A stretch of DNA of 64,000 bases, taken from Sordaria brevicollis (Eukaryota > Ascomycota > Sordariomycetes > Sordariales > Sordariaceae). Shown here piece after piece: positions 38,884-50,473 of this stretch (the first letter of the stretch is position 1; every line of letters starts with the position of its first letter). The stretch lies in contig JAUTDP010000014.1 in assembly GCA_033439795.1 (NCBI GenBank), forward strand, positions 496,001-560,000, read 5' to 3'. A program made the translations under genes and the position numbers. The notes under the pieces are model-generated. The model saw only the letters and a program-made list of their open reading frames with translations, was not told where the DNA came from and ran no database searches.

Positions 38884-41387
38884 ACCTGCCACTGGAAACG
38901 TCGAATCGAGTACAGAATCAGGGGAAAGTGCGGCTGAACCAAGCGAATCGGATATTTGATGTGGAGGTAATACTGGCTTCTGGATGTGATGGTCACGGTC
39001 ACCCGGAAGCTGGTTCACCGGTTGGGAAATGTAATTTCGCGATGCGATAAGGTCAGAGTGTCTGTCTGGGTTCAGCTCAGGCACGTCTGCAGGAGAAATG
39101 TGTCTAGGGCGTCGGGCCGTCAAAGCCAAAGCACCGCGACGCGACTGAGAGGTTCGAAAAGTGAGTAAGATAATGGCTGCCGGAAAATGGATTGCTATTC
39201 CGTCGGGGTCCAATCGGGAAGCGGTCGGAGTCGGTTTTGTAAAGTCCGGATGTTGTAGCAGGAAATACAAACTGTGGTTGGAGGTGTGGTCAAGATGCAC
39301 ATGTGGTTGTTGGAACTTGGACCGGGGCGTGACTTCGACTTGCCGGCAAAAAGTGGGCCACCCCAGAGGGTCAGATTTGGCTTAGCGTCTATTTAGCGAT
39401 GTATCTGTGCACTCGAGGCAGACTTCGAGGCTCATCGTAAACATTTCAATCTTGCATGTTGCAGTGTGCGAAGAGACCTTTTTACTTATCTTTGATAGGA
39501 TTAAGGGCTGTATTTTAAGGGCTTTTGGTTGTGTCATGTTCCCTGCGAGAACGCCAGATACACAATTGAGTTTGTATGTATCAGCCATGACTGTTACCGG
39601 TTGGGTGGTGGTACCAGCCAATCACTAACGCGTTGCAACAAGTAAGAAGTAAGCACCAGCCCCAAATGATCCGATAAGCTCAAGTGACGGGATGCAGAAG
39701 AGAAGCTAACGGGCTTACCTCGCTTTCGTGCGGTACGTCTAGTGATTGGTGTTTATTGCAGCCCAAGACCAGTGAAAGGTGACGATGGCACGTTTCTGCA
39801 GGGGAAGCGGCCATCTGAGATGACCATTGGGTTAAGCTCTATATAAACACGTGCCTGCACTGCCTCGCTGCAAAGATCAAAATGTTAAGCTAGTGAATGC
39901 TGTCGATAGTGACCCCAACTGATATTGCCAACATTGGACAGTTTTCCGAAGTTGTCAGAAGGAAATGCGGGGTATTCTACCCAAGTTACAGAAAAGAGGA
40001 AAGAATGGTCCAAATGGCTTCTGGGAGGTTGGGCGTGACCGCTGTGTCGGATGTCGTTGAGAATATCAGGGTCTTTGGGCGCAGGGTGCGCTAAAGAAAA
40101 ATCCAGTGACGATCCAGGGCAGCGTGAATGCTTGGAGGTAATGGGGTGTACCATAGCTTTGCTTTGTAAAGTTGGGTTGATCAAGTTGACTGGTTAGTAG
40201 AGGCGGACCAGTAGGGTGGACGCGATGACTTCATCCGTTGGACTGCCGGAACCTCAAACCTCACCTTGGCCACGGGGCGGCAGAACTGAATGGTGAGGTC
40301 ACTCAGGTCACCCCAACCAGAAGGGGCATTTGGCCACTGCCCAGTTTTGAGAGACCCTCAATCGCGAGCAACGGGATCGCGAGCCCATCGGATTATCGAT
40401 TCCCAAACACTCCAACCAGATCGATTTCTATACGCAATAACATGCCGTTAGACCCGACAAAAGACGTCTTTGTGTTGTGAGCGGTTGATGCTTATGTTGT
40501 TGCCAGGTGACTTGACTCCGTGATTCAGGCAGTGGCTGAGCGAGGGCAAACTGCCATAACGCATCCGGTATTGAAAATCGCCAACGGCCATATCGTACTT
40601 CCGTGTAAAAAGGGAAATAGTAATGCACAAAACCAACTCTACCTGTTGAGGCGAGGGATGACTTGGTCTTTATAATCCGTCAACCAACAGACAAAGCGAG
40701 GAATGAAGGGCGGCCGTACAGAATGGCACAGATGGGTGGCTGAAGTTGAGTCCAGGACCAGTATCAAATTATCAATGGCAAGGCACCAGGCACCTCAAGC
40801 GATGTGCATTAGTAAGCTACTTTCTGCACACATCTATCCCGGCCAATGTGTCAGCCAAGCCATGTACCTTTCTAACAACCTGGCCCAAATCCGACGAACA
40901 GGGACCTTCTTTTTGCCATGACGCTCCTTCCACTTGCACGCTAACAAGGTAGTACCATCGACATAAAGTCTCCCTTGGCGTGACGGAAGTTGGGGTGAGA
41001 AGACCTGACTGCGCCATGATTCCAGCCCTTTGATTTTAGTCAAGCGGTCAACCTTTTTCGACCACCCCGATCTTTCAATGCAGTAATCATGTACCCTCCA
41101 TCTCTTTCCTGACATCAACCCGCATCTTTTCGGACCCTTCAATTCACAAGCATTGCCTACCTCATTGCCCCTGTCATACATTGTGCATTAAGCATTTTAT
41201 ATATATATTTTTTCCCAGTCCCGGGCCTTTGGTTCCGTCTCCCCTCTTGGCCTTTGACCACTATTAAAACTTATCCCTCCCCAGATCCCTTTCACGGCCT
41301 TTTCACCCAGGACCACCTCATATCTTATCGACACCAACCTAATATTCCGAAACACATCACACCAACCACACCACAACACAACATATC
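38884..41387. other. Divergent intergenic region
   Basis: About 2.5 kb between two divergently transcribed genes. A TATA-like CTATATAAAC lies at about 39,838-39,847, followed by short unrecognised frames on both strands. No gene supported. Confidence 0.5.
41198..41207 (+). promoter_or_regulatory. TATA-like element upstream of the secreted glycine-rich gene
   Basis: TATATATATA about 185 bp before the ATG at 41,388, followed by pyrimidine-rich sequence. Position is compatible with a promoter and a leader of about 150 nt. Confidence 0.35.
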
Positions 41388-42637
41388 ATGAAGCTCGATC
41401 TCGCCATCCTTGTCTCGGCCCTTGTGGCCAATCCGGCACTTGCCCTTGTCGCACCAACATCCGACCTTGCGCGACGTGAGCCCGCCGAGCCCATTCAAAT
41501 CATCGACCGCGACGTCGACGCTACTTCACAGGAACTTTGGAAGCGCAGAGGCGGAGGTGGTGGCGGCGGTCGCGGAGGAGGTGGTGGTGGTTCCAGCGGC
41601 GGAGGTTCATCCAGCGGTTCAGGGTAAGTCAACACCCTCCCCTCGCCGCTATGCATTGCTTTCTCAACTCCATTTCCATCCATGGTTTTTTGGAGCTTGC
41701 GTATTGCAGAGAGCGGTGGCATTGCGGTCGTCAATCCAGGACTGCGCTAACGTTTGTCTTCACAGCAGAGGCGGCAGTGGTACTAGCGGCGGTGGAAGCA
41801 GTGGTAACACTGGCAGTGGACGCAATGGCAATGGCAACACTGGCAGTGGTTCTTCTGTACCGTATGTGCTCTTTCTTTCCACGTCCCATTCTCTAACCCC
41901 CATGCAAAACAAAAGCTGGCCGTCGGGAGGTTTTTACTCGGGAAGCTCGTCTTCCGGAGACCCTGACTTGGGAAGCTTGGGTTCCTGGAATTCATAGCTG
42001 GCTTACTCGGCTGATTTGGAAAGCTATACATTTGCTAACATGAATTATCTCCAAAAACAGGAAGAACTCCCCTACCTACAACGGTGGTGGACAAACCAGA
42101 CTTGGTAGCGGACCCAAGCCAGCCTACGGCGGTGGACGCTACTACGGAGGTGGTGCGGCGGTACCCTACCAGGCCGGTAAGAGGTCGCCCTCCGGCATCG
42201 CTCCCTTCGCCCTCGGCGCTGGTATAGGACTTCTCGCCGTCTGGCCCGCCGTCTGGCTCTATGGTGCTTATATGTACCCTTACCACAACATGCACACCTA
42301 CCACAACCAAACCTCGGATCAAGACGAGACCCGCAACGTCACCTGCGCCTGCGACCCTTACACCACGTGCGGCTGCGATGAGAACACCAACAGCACCTAT
42401 ATCGACGACCTTATCGGAAACGGAAGCTACGCTGCGATGGACCCGTCCTTAATCACCGTCGCCACTGTTAATGGAACCGACTACCTCTTGATCAACGGCA
42501 CCTTGCCCAACGGCACGACTGCAGCTGGCGGTGATGAGGATTTTGAGAGCGTCGCTGCTGGTCTCCGGAGGCTGGCTGAGCACGCCGGATGGTGGCCTTT
42601 GGTGGCGACTGTTGCGGCGACCGTGTTCTTGGCCTAA
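41388..42637 (+). CDS. Secreted glycine-rich protein, probably GPI-anchored (DUF7732-like)
   Basis: Exons 41,388-41,623, 41,766-41,861 and 42,061-42,637 give 302 residues; all junctions are phase 2. A signal peptide is evident (MKLDLAILVSALVANPALA), followed by a propeptide-like stretch ending in a dibasic KRR and a long Gly/Ser run encoded by exons 1 and 2. Exon 3 has a hydrophobic segment (GIAPFALGAGIGLLAVWPAV), a Tyr/His-rich patch, a Cys-rich motif (CACDPYTTCGC), several N-glycosylation sequons and a hydrophobic C-terminus (WWPLVATVAATVFLA) like a GPI-attachment signal. The exon 3 segment matches what I recall of a fungal DUF7732 family of unknown function. An earlier acceptor at 41,915 would give a shorter product (see findings). 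Exon 2's acceptor is a tandem CAGCAG. Probable cell-wall or membrane location. Confidence 0.82.
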
Positions 42638-43260
42638 ACGTCCGCCTGTGAATACGAACTTTCGAGCAGGAGGACATACCCCTAATAATTTGGGGCAGCG
42701 GCAGTTTTCGATTCCTTTCAACAAAACATTTTCTGATACCATTTACGATTAATGCGCAGTAAGGATGAGGGAATGGCTAAAGTGCCACTCAAGGGAAAAA
42801 TACCAAGGAGGAATAAGTCGATCATGATGGACCTGATACCCAGCAGAACGATGACAAGGTCTCGCTTTTCACGAATCTTGCATAACAATCGTTAGATAGA
42901 TGATTTTAGGATTTCACGATCTACTCGACGAATATCAACTTTATTTAATGGCTCTTGACCAGTTTAGGCCGAAACCGTGCAGGAGGGAAGTTCATCCGAA
43001 AAGGCAGTAAGCAGACATGGAGACTGGGTGGCGGTGTGGCGGCAACTTTGTGTGAACTTCCGCGGCTTGTTAAGGTACAGTTTCGGCGTGGAAGCCAATC
43101 AGGAACCACCACGGCAGGCACCCGTCTGATCTCTGATGAAATAGGGCAATTGTAACAACAAACTTTATCAGGTCTTCATCTTCAACACCAAACCTCGTTT
43201 TCCTTTACAAGCTTTGAACGTGATCTCAGAAACCGTCAGGTCAGAAGAAAACAAAGCATC
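42638..43260. other. Intergenic region
   Basis: About 620 bp between two tandem plus-strand genes; 3' end of the first and promoter of the second. A CTTTACAAGC-type pyrimidine-rich leader precedes the glycosylase ATG. Nothing else seen. Confidence 0.5.
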
Positions 43261-44322
43261 ATGGCATCTCCCGAAGCTACTACCGCTATGCCAGACGAAG
43301 AACGCACTCCGCCGCCACCAACCTTTGCCGGCCGTCTCAAACTCGAAGACTTCAAGTTCGCCAACAGCAATGGCTCAGCATCAGCATCGCCTTCACCAGG
43401 CGGTACTATCCGCAGAAGTGCCCGTCTATCATCAACTACAAGATCAACGACCATAACCACTTCTCCATCCTCATGCCCGCGGAAAATTACCACTACCAAA
43501 ACAACAACCACCGCCCTCACCACTTCCACAACAACTACCTCCACCCCAACCAAACGCAAACTCCTCACCTCACCGTCCCCCTCCCGCTCCCGGTCATCCA
43601 CCCCCAAACGTCCAAAAACGTACGACAACATCCCCCAATCCCTCCCCGACGCCCTCTCTCAAAATCTCATCCTCCTCTTCATCGGCCTAAACCCCGGCAT
43701 CTCAACAGCCATCACTCAACACGCCTACGCCCACCCAACCAATCTCTTCTGGCGCCTCCTTTTCTCTTCGGGGATAACCCCCGTGCTTTGCTCCCCCATC
43801 GAGGACCGGACGCTGCCGGAGAGGTTTCAACTGGGTTTAACAAACATAGTAGGGAGACCGACGAGAAATGGCGGGGAACTGAGTAAAGGGGAGATGGATG
43901 AGGGTGTTGAGGTTTTGGAAGAAAAAGTTAGACGGTGGAGGCCCGAGGGGGTGTGCGTGGTGGGGAAGGGGATTTGGGAGGCTATTTACCGTGTGCGGGC
44001 GAGGAAACGAGGGGTGAAGGGGGATAAAGGGGGAAAATTGCCAAAGGATTGGAAGTATGGGTGGCAGGATGAGAGTCAGAATATGGGCGTTGTTGAGGGG
44101 GAAGAAGGGAAAGACGGGTGGAAGGGAGCGAGGGTTTTTGTGGCTACTAGTACCAGTGGGCTGGCGGCTACGGTGGGGAGGCAGGAGAAGGAGAGGATTT
44201 GGAGGGAGTTGGGGGAGTGGGTGGAGAGGAGGAGGGGAGAGCGGAAAAGGGAGGAGGAAGGGAAACAAGAGGAGAAGGAGGAGGGGGTAGAGGGCCAGGC
44301 TGGTGAGACGACGAGCGAGTGA
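43261..44322 (+). CDS. G/T(U)-mismatch-specific DNA glycosylase (MUG/TDG family)
   Basis: Base-excision repair enzyme predicted to remove thymine or uracil paired with guanine, in the nucleus. 353 residues, intronless. The first 125 residues are a basic Ser/Thr/Pro-rich tail with a run of threonines and KR-rich patches that could act as nuclear signals and DNA-binding tail. The catalytic domain starts near residue 135: motif GLNPGIS (about 142-148, containing the water-activating Asn144), HPTNLFWRLLF (about 158-168), the conserved FQLGLTNIVGRPT and the second active-site loop ATSTSGLAA (about 295-303). The C-terminal 50 residues are a highly charged Glu/Arg/Lys tail. Fission yeast Thp1 and human TDG have the same two motifs. 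The gene converges on the LMBD1-like gene, 403 bp away. Confidence 0.92.
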   Translation: MASPEATTAMPDEERTPPPPTFAGRLKLEDFKFANSNGSASASPSPGGTIRRSARLSSTTRSTTITTSPSSCPRKITTTKTTTTALTTSTTTTSTPTKRKLLTSPSPSRSRSSTPKRPKTYDNIPQSLPDALSQNLILLFIGLNPGISTAITQHAYAHPTNLFWRLLFSSGITPVLCSPIEDRTLPERFQLGLTNIVGRPTRNGGELSKGEMDEGVEVLEEKVRRWRPEGVCVVGKGIWEAIYRVRARKRGVKGDKGGKLPKDWKYGWQDESQNMGVVEGEEGKDGWKGARVFVATSTSGLAATVGRQEKERIWRELGEWVERRRGERKREEEGKQEEKEEGVEGQAGETTSE

Positions 44323-44725
44323 TTGGTTCATACGTTGAAAGGGTTGAAATTAAGGCCAAATTTACACGTTGATATGGATGCAAAGTATGACGAAGTAGTT
44401 AATGGACACGATGAACTTGTCAAGAAGAAAAATTGGGTATAATTGCTCTTTTTAACACAGCGTGTATTGTTCGCTTAGGATTCTGATATTTCATCATGAC
44501 AATCTGGTAACAGCGTGTAAACTAAGCCAAAGCAATGACATGAAGACAAGCAGGGAAACAGGAATAGCCATGCCCATCCATAACCGTAACTCCAACCCTT
44601 CCAATCCCATGACCTGACATAACCTATCCTAACCAGCTTGAAAAGACAATCTTCCCAACCCTTTCTCTCTACCAACACTTCAATCTGGGTATCATGATGG
44701 AGAGTCCACCACAACAGTCCTCTCA
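44323..44725. other. Convergent intergenic region
   Basis: About 400 bp between two converging genes, AT-richer than the flanks. Presumably 3' untranslated sequence; no gene seen. Confidence 0.5.
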
Positions 44726-46522
44726 CTAGTTAGAACTATTCGTCCCATACCCCTGCCCACCCACAGTCCTCCTAGCCCTGCCCGTGATATCCTGCCAAGT
44801 AGCTCCAAACCTCCTTGACGTGCTCGCCAGCAGTCCCTCCTCCTCATCCGCCTGCGCCTCCTCGTCAATCTCACTGAGATCCAACCTGGGAGTCCTAATC
44901 AGACTGGTGACAAACACCAGCAAGAACACGGTCAGGAAACCGAACTGGGCCCAGAAGTCAATGGCACCGAAAACGGGCCAGTTGAGCACAATCCGGTTCA
45001 GGAAAGTGGACATGACGGTCGGCGTGCAGACGTCTTTAGCCAGGGGGTCGGTCAGGGACTCGGAGCAGGGACGGAGCATGTCTTTGTGGTTCTTGCAGTC
45101 TGGTTGAGCACCGGGGAGCGTAGGGATGGCCTGGCAAAAGGTCTGGGTGCCGTACATGGCGTATTGAGGAGCGAGGAGGTTTACAACGGCGTAGTTGATG
45201 GCGAGGATGATGAGGGCTTGCATGACGGTCGCAATCAGCAAAGCCTGAGGAGCGGTGCGGCCCTTTTTGATCTGGAACAGCTTGACCCAGAGGAAGCGGA
45301 TGCCGACGGCGGCGATTCCTGTGATGGAGCTGCTGAAGAGGAACAGGATCAGGAAGGCCATGAGAATGTAATCGACGGGGAAAACCTTGGCGGCCTTGAC
45401 AAAGACCCAATTAACTGGCTGGAACACGTTGATGTGACCGAGGATATAGCCGCAGTGGGACTTGCAGACCGAGTTGGCGGCCTTGTCAATGGCAGTGATG
45501 AGCATCGAGACCCAGAGAATTACCGACAGCAAAAGCAGGAGGATGCCACCGACAAGCTTGAGAGGACGGAAAACGGCCTGGGTCTTAGTCCAGATGCGGA
45601 TAATGGTGGATTGTCCCTCACCGCGGGCTTCGGCTGCTAGACGCTGGCGGCGGACGAGAGTGCGTTCCTCACGAAGCAACAGGTCGAGCTCGCGCCTGTC
45701 CTTCTGAGACATGGCTTCGATGCGACCGGCGTTACGCATCTCGATTTGACGCTGAAGCTCGCGGTTACGCTCGAGGTCGGAGGCTGTAGTAGCGGATAGT
45801 TGAGGGGCCGAGATGGACGGGGCACTCTTGATGAAGGAGACGGGTAGGAGGGCGAGACCGGCACCGGTGTAGAGAACGTAGAGAAGCGTTCCCAGCGTCA
45901 CAAGCAGGCCGAGACCAAAGCTGAGAGCCTTTTCGCCCTTGTTGTTGGTCAACAGACGCCTGAAGTAGTCGAGGTCCAGATGTCGGCCATGATCTTGTGC
46001 GGCAGCAGGAACGAAGAAGCCTACGAGGAACAAGATGATGACAAGGAAGATGAAGGCAATGGTATATTTCAAGGCTTGTGCGAATCGGGTACTCCATGTC
46101 TCCCGTCCTTCCTCCTCCAGGACCTCATCGTGTTCTTCGTACCAGAAGTATGCGAACGGGATAACGACCAGGCAGAGGAGCGCATCGAAGCTGTAGAGGG
46201 AGTAATAGACAATCTTGAGCGTGTTGAGAATTCCGTCGATGCGTTCGGGTGTAGCCCAATCTTTCTTGGTGCCCCTCGATGCGGAAGCGGTGGACGAGAC
46301 GAGGGCGATATCGACGGGGAGGAGAAACACTGTAGCTAGAAGAGATGTGAGACTGATGATGGCGACGGTGGTGACGAGCTTGGAGCGATCATAGGGAGTC
46401 TGCCAGGTGAAAATGGTGATGACGGCGACGAGGAAGACGAGAGCAACGGCGATGGCATAGGCAACCCAGATCAAGCTAGTCTGGAGCAGCCCGGCCGGTG
46501 CCACCATTGGGGTGGTGTCCAT
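44726..46522 (-). CDS. LMBD1-family membrane protein, probable lysosomal/vacuolar cobalamin transporter
   Basis: Polytopic membrane protein of 598 residues in one exon. I count about nine hydrophobic helices: a pair at the N-terminus ([21 protein letters not shown] and a second near residue 45), two around 110-180, one near 230, a large cytoplasmic loop rich in Arg/Glu ([18 protein letters not shown] and following), then four to five helices to residue 560, and a short acidic tail ([15 protein letters not shown]). In animals the family member LMBD1 works in export of cobalamin from lysosomes; fungi generally do not use cobalamin, so the true substrate here is uncertain. The start at 46,522 is the first ATG; an upstream extension of the frame opens only at GTG. 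It is divergent from the 1,032-residue gene. Confidence 0.9.
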   Translation of the reverse strand: MDTTPMVAPAGLLQTSLIWVAYAIAVALVFLVAVITIFTWQTPYDRSKLVTTVAIISLTSLLATVFLLPVDIALVSSTASASRGTKKDWATPERIDGILNTLKIVYYSLYSFDALLCLVVIPFAYFWYEEHDEVLEEEGRETWSTRFAQALKYTIAFIFLVIILFLVGFFVPAAAQDHGRHLDLDYFRRLLTNNKGEKALSFGLGLLVTLGTLLYVLYTGAGLALLPVSFIKSAPSISAPQLSATTASDLERNRELQRQIEMRNAGRIEAMSQKDRRELDLLLREERTLVRRQRLAAEARGEGQSTIIRIWTKTQAVFRPLKLVGGILLLLLSVILWVSMLITAIDKAANSVCKSHCGYILGHINVFQPVNWVFVKAAKVFPVDYILMAFLILFLFSSSITGIAAVGIRFLWVKLFQIKKGRTAPQALLIATVMQALIILAINYAVVNLLAPQYAMYGTQTFCQAIPTLPGAQPDCKNHKDMLRPCSESLTDPLAKDVCTPTVMSTFLNRIVLNWPVFGAIDFWAQFGFLTVFLLVFVTSLIRTPRLDLSEIDEEAQADEEEGLLASTSRRFGATWQDITGRARRTVGGQGYGTNSSN

Positions 46523-47247
46523 GGCTGGTGTTGACGAGTGTCGATTTGCGACAATCGAGAAGGATGATTGATGAATCGTAGATGGTTCAGATTTCAGAGA
46601 CACTGCGGCATGTCAATCAAACAACTTGAACTAAACTGTGACAGTAATAGGGTAGGTAGCTTCCACTTTAGTTGATGCTTTCACGAATGAGGTGAAATGG
46701 AATGCACAAACGAAATGGAAGGGAGAGGAATGCGGAAGGAACGGTTGGGACCTGTTGATCAATGTTACGGTACAGAAACAGGAGATGCGAACCGTGACGT
46801 AATTCGGGGGATCAACCGTAGGTAACTAAAGTTTAGCGTCCCCTGCACTGCAAATGCACGCAATTCCGGGGGTGGGCCGGTCCTGACAGCTGGTGGGGCT
46901 CGTAAGTGACCCAAAAAGCTTGGGGCCGCCTGACCACGTGAGTTGGCGATGCCGGAGCTTTGACTGGAACAGCGGGGATTGGACGCGCTTATCGATTGCA
47001 ACGCGACTGAACTTCCATCCCAGGAACAACCTCCAACCATCTTTCTCCAGCCTCAGCGCCCGCAAAAGAGGCTTTCTGCCATTCTACCAACCTGGCCAGA
47101 CGTCAAGATGGAACGATAATTTCTTGGACACAATTTTTGGAAGAACGGCTGTGTTCAATTGCGCCCCGGTGGCTTCTGCCGCGACCAGCTCCCCGAACTC
47201 ATTCAACATCGACACCAAAGGATTGCCCGCATACTACCGGTATCGCC
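46523..47247. promoter_or_regulatory. Divergent promoter region
   Basis: 725 bp between two divergent starts. It contains a CACGTG E-box-type hexamer at 46,935-46,940. No further element recognised. Confidence 0.4.
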
Positions 47248-50200
47248 ATGTCCGTCTCAAACATTGAAATTCCCACCTGGTCACCTTTTTTACTCGCCGA
47301 CAGGCAGAAAATCCCTCGTCGTTTTCTTCGAGTCCAGCGGGACCAACAAGAACTCCTGGACCGCGAAGATGCTTGGAACCTAGATGGATTCCCCAACGTG
47401 CCCGCAGAGGTCCTACAAGAAGTCAAGGCACAGTACCTGCGGAGCATCGCACCTTCACCACCACCACGCAAGACTCCCTCTCTGGAGCCAAGATTTTCAG
47501 AGTCTGTTGGAGAAGACGAGGAACTAGAGGAACCGTCAACACCAAGGCCAACGGGCACAGGTTCAGAAGAGGGGACACCCATTCCTTGGTCACCATCCCC
47601 AGAGCATCACATCCGACCCGCGACACCTGTTCACGAGGACGAACCAAACGATGGAACCACAGAACCTGGCCCATCGCCCGAGGTCTATACAACCCCGAAA
47701 GAGACGATAGCGACTCCAAGACTTTCAAGTCGAGCATTACCAGAACGACTTTCCTCTCCGAAACGTCCCACTGAGCCCCGTCCGTCGTCCCCGCTGGTTT
47801 TCAAGGTCAAGGCTCGCGTGCCCTTCGTGCCAGAGTTCCCTCCCAGCAGTAGTGTTGCTTCCGAGGGTGGATTGGACTTCGAAGTGCCCCAGGCCGTCAC
47901 GGACGTTCTTCCTTCGGTCAACAAAGGAGCCTTGCCCGTTCTGCCTGTTGATCTGGAGCAGGGCACTCCTCCGTCAGCCCAAATCATCCCGGCCAGCTAC
48001 CTTGCTCGTACTACTCCGTCAAGGCAACCACCAGAAAAGCGACGCAGAATCATGACGAAGTCTGCCACTACTATATACAGTGATTACAGGTCGACTACCG
48101 ATGTTGAGCTTTCTTCGGCTGTGGTTCCACGAGCGGAAACAGAAACGCCCTCAATGACAAGGGTAGCTGAGTTTATCGCCGGGACTCAACAGCCTTCTGC
48201 CGAGCAGTCTACCGACACCAGTAGCCATCCACCAAAGTCGACGAGACAAGCCACTCAACATCTTGCAAGTTCGGACGAAAAGATCCCACCCAATGGGCCG
48301 CCCTCCCAAGTTCCTTATGTCGCTTTCAAGGTGGCCTATCCAGACTACAAAGGAAGTCTCAATGACTTTGTCACGGCAGTCCTGTGTGTCCATGATCTTC
48401 GAAAGCGAAGTGCTATTATGGAGTTCTTATACGACGACTTTGTTCGCTACTATTTCGAGGAATACATGCAGCACCTGAGCCAACAGGACCAAAATGTACC
48501 GGTCCGTGCAGCCATAGAGTTGTACAACGACAAAGTCTCAAGGCCTCAGTACCAAAAGGGAGTCCTGACTAAAGAAAACATTAAGGATGTTCTCGACAAG
48601 TACCCTAAGATTGTACGGTCGATACAGAACAAATCACTCAACTCTTCTCCGCTGGTCATCATGGAAAACGGGGAATCAGGCAAACCAAAGACGCCTGGTG
48701 TTCCATCGCCCTCGACGACAAACCATCCACCACCAAAGCCACTGTTGGTTTCAAAGTCCATCAGGAAATCTCTGGGTGACTTGCCTAGAGCCGAGCTTGC
48801 TTCAGATCCCATTCACCCTCCATCCTCGATACCCCAAAAGAGACCGCGGCCGGTTATCCAGACCATGGGTCGCTCGGTTCCTCGCCGACTATCCAACAGG
48901 CCTCTGGAACTTGAGCCTCCTCTTGAAGACGAGGCAATACCACCAGGTTCAGACGCTGCTGCGCCTATAGAGATAGACTCGGGGCATTCCTCCTCATTGC
49001 CATCTCCATCGCCGCCTCCCGTGCTTTCTTCACAGGCACCTGGTCGTTCACAAGGAGGTCCTAGTTCATCAGCCATCAGAGTAACTCGCCCGCAGGAACA
49101 ATGCGGTGATGGCTCACCTCGGCGTGGAGAATCAGCAAGTCTCAAAAGGCCACGACTCAGCTCTAGCCCGCAGAATTCACCACCGTCCTTGACGAGGATT
49201 GCAACCCAGGAGGCCTCTATCAGCCCGCCGCCTCCTCGGCGAAGTTTGAAAGCCGATGCCAGCTCCCCGGCTGTTCCCGTCACTCGTCAACCACAAAAAC
49301 AAGAAAACATGCGTCCAAGCCCCCAAATCGTACCAGGAACTCCTGCTCCGACGCAACCACCAGTGCCGTCACGGCCAACTGGTACCGCTGCACCAAGCCC
49401 CTCCCGCCCTCTAATAACCCAAATCCAAGCTCCGGCTCCTACCAACTTCACCAACACCAACGCCAGCCTCCCCTTGCTCAGTCAAGTCAGCAACGTAGAA
49501 AGCATTCCTGAACCTTCTGCCCCGTCTTCCACAACTCGCTCCAAACTTCTCTCCAGTACTGCATGTAGCAAGACCAACATGGCCCCACCTCCCCTTCCCC
49601 CTTCCCCTAAAGGCCCCGCCGACTCCTCCAGCTCTATCGCCGCCGTCGCCGCAACAGTTACCCATCTTATCAATCAAGGCCAACTCCAAGTCCAAAATCA
49701 TAACCCAAAACCCAGCCAAGAAAGCAATCCCTTCCTGTCGACCTCAATCAATCACGCGGTTAACCCACTCTCAACCCAAATCAGCAACGCAGACAGTATC
49801 CCCGAACCATCCCTCCCACCCCGTCTTCAGCGTCAGAGAAAATCATTATCGGCCTCAGCCTCAACAAGCTCATCCATGTTGACATCTTCCAATTTGTCAA
49901 GGTTAGCACATATCACCAGTAGTAGCAAACGCTTTCTACAGAAGAAAGCAGCTGCTACCTTGGGGGCTGGGGCGCCGTCAAGTTCGGCGTCTGGGTCCGG
50001 GTCTGGGTCGGGTTCACGCGCAGGGTCAAGATCAGGGTCAGTGGTACCGTCAAGTAGTGCGGTACCATCCAGTAGTGCTGTTAGTCGAGTTACTTCTAGT
50101 GGAGGTGTGGTTAAGGTGAAAGCGAAAGATATCAAGGGGAAGGGTAAGGCGAAGTCGTCGAATAGAGATTTGAGGGCAGAGTATTTTGTGAATTTCATAA

Positions 50201-50346
50201 GGGAGAAGAAGGCGAGGGAGGCGAGAGAGGCGGCGGAGAGGGCGGAGAGGGCGGAGAGGGAGAAAGAGAAGGGGGGGAAGGAGGGTGGCGGTGGTTACTC
50301 AAGTCATCCGGTTCCGGGAAGCAGTAGTGGTCAGCGTGCAAGTTAA
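47248..50346 (+). CDS. Large Ser/Pro-rich protein of unknown function
   Basis: A single uninterrupted exon of 1,032 codons. The start at 47,248 is the first ATG; upstream codons in frame begin only at TTG. Most of the protein is Ser/Pro/Thr-rich and probably disordered. Three parts look ordered: an N-terminal segment with IPTWSPFLLADRQKIP and a helix rich in Gln/Glu/Asp; a middle region at about residues 355-445 (YVAFKVAYPDYKGSLNDFV, then alternating hydrophobic/aromatic residues typical of a helical bundle); and a charged C-terminal helix of EAR/AER repeats at about 970-1,015. A basic KRRR patch near residue 262 could be a nuclear signal. I do not recognise the family. It converges on the HET gene with 127 bp between stops. 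Confidence 0.85.
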   Translation: MSVSNIEIPTWSPFLLADRQKIPRRFLRVQRDQQELLDREDAWNLDGFPNVPAEVLQEVKAQYLRSIAPSPPPRKTPSLEPRFSESVGEDEELEEPSTPRPTGTGSEEGTPIPWSPSPEHHIRPATPVHEDEPNDGTTEPGPSPEVYTTPKETIATPRLSSRALPERLSSPKRPTEPRPSSPLVFKVKARVPFVPEFPPSSSVASEGGLDFEVPQAVTDVLPSVNKGALPVLPVDLEQGTPPSAQIIPASYLARTTPSRQPPEKRRRIMTKSATTIYSDYRSTTDVELSSAVVPRAETETPSMTRVAEFIAGTQQPSAEQSTDTSSHPPKSTRQATQHLASSDEKIPPNGPPSQVPYVAFKVAYPDYKGSLNDFVTAVLCVHDLRKRSAIMEFLYDDFVRYYFEEYMQHLSQQDQNVPVRAAIELYNDKVSRPQYQKGVLTKENIKDVLDKYPKIVRSIQNKSLNSSPLVIMENGESGKPKTPGVPSPSTTNHPPPKPLLVSKSIRKSLGDLPRAELASDPIHPPSSIPQKRPRPVIQTMGRSVPRRLSNRPLELEPPLEDEAIPPGSDAAAPIEIDSGHSSSLPSPSPPPVLSSQAPGRSQGGPSSSAIRVTRPQEQCGDGSPRRGESASLKRPRLSSSPQNSPPSLTRIATQEASISPPPPRRSLKADASSPAVPVTRQPQKQENMRPSPQIVPGTPAPTQPPVPSRPTGTAAPSPSRPLITQIQAPAPTNFTNTNASLPLLSQVSNVESIPEPSAPSSTTRSKLLSSTACSKTNMAPPPLPPSPKGPADSSSSIAAVAATVTHLINQGQLQVQNHNPKPSQESNPFLSTSINHAVNPLSTQISNADSIPEPSLPPRLQRQRKSLSASASTSSSMLTSSNLSRLAHITSSSKRFLQKKAAATLGAGAPSSSASGSGSGSGSRAGSRSGSVVPSSSAVPSSSAVSRVTSSGGVVKVKAKDIKGKGKAKSSNRDLRAEYFVNFIREKKAREAREAAERAERAEREKEKGGKEGGGGYSSHPVPGSSSGQRAS

Positions 50347-50473
50347 AGAATGTTGATGATGGATGGTTGATGAATGCATATACATGCTAATGTGACAGCA
50401 AGACGTTTGTTTTCTCTAAGTGAAGGTAAATTTCTGCGAAACCTCCAGGATGTGGTGAAAGATGGCTCAAACC

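Noticed and set aside
46523..46603. N-terminal extension of the LMBD1-family protein
   Set aside because: The longer frame begins at GTG; the first ATG at 46,522 gives the expected N-terminus shortly before the first membrane helix.
47137..47247. N-terminal extension of the 1,032-residue protein
   Set aside because: The upstream opening codon is TTG; the ATG at 47,248 is the first proper start.
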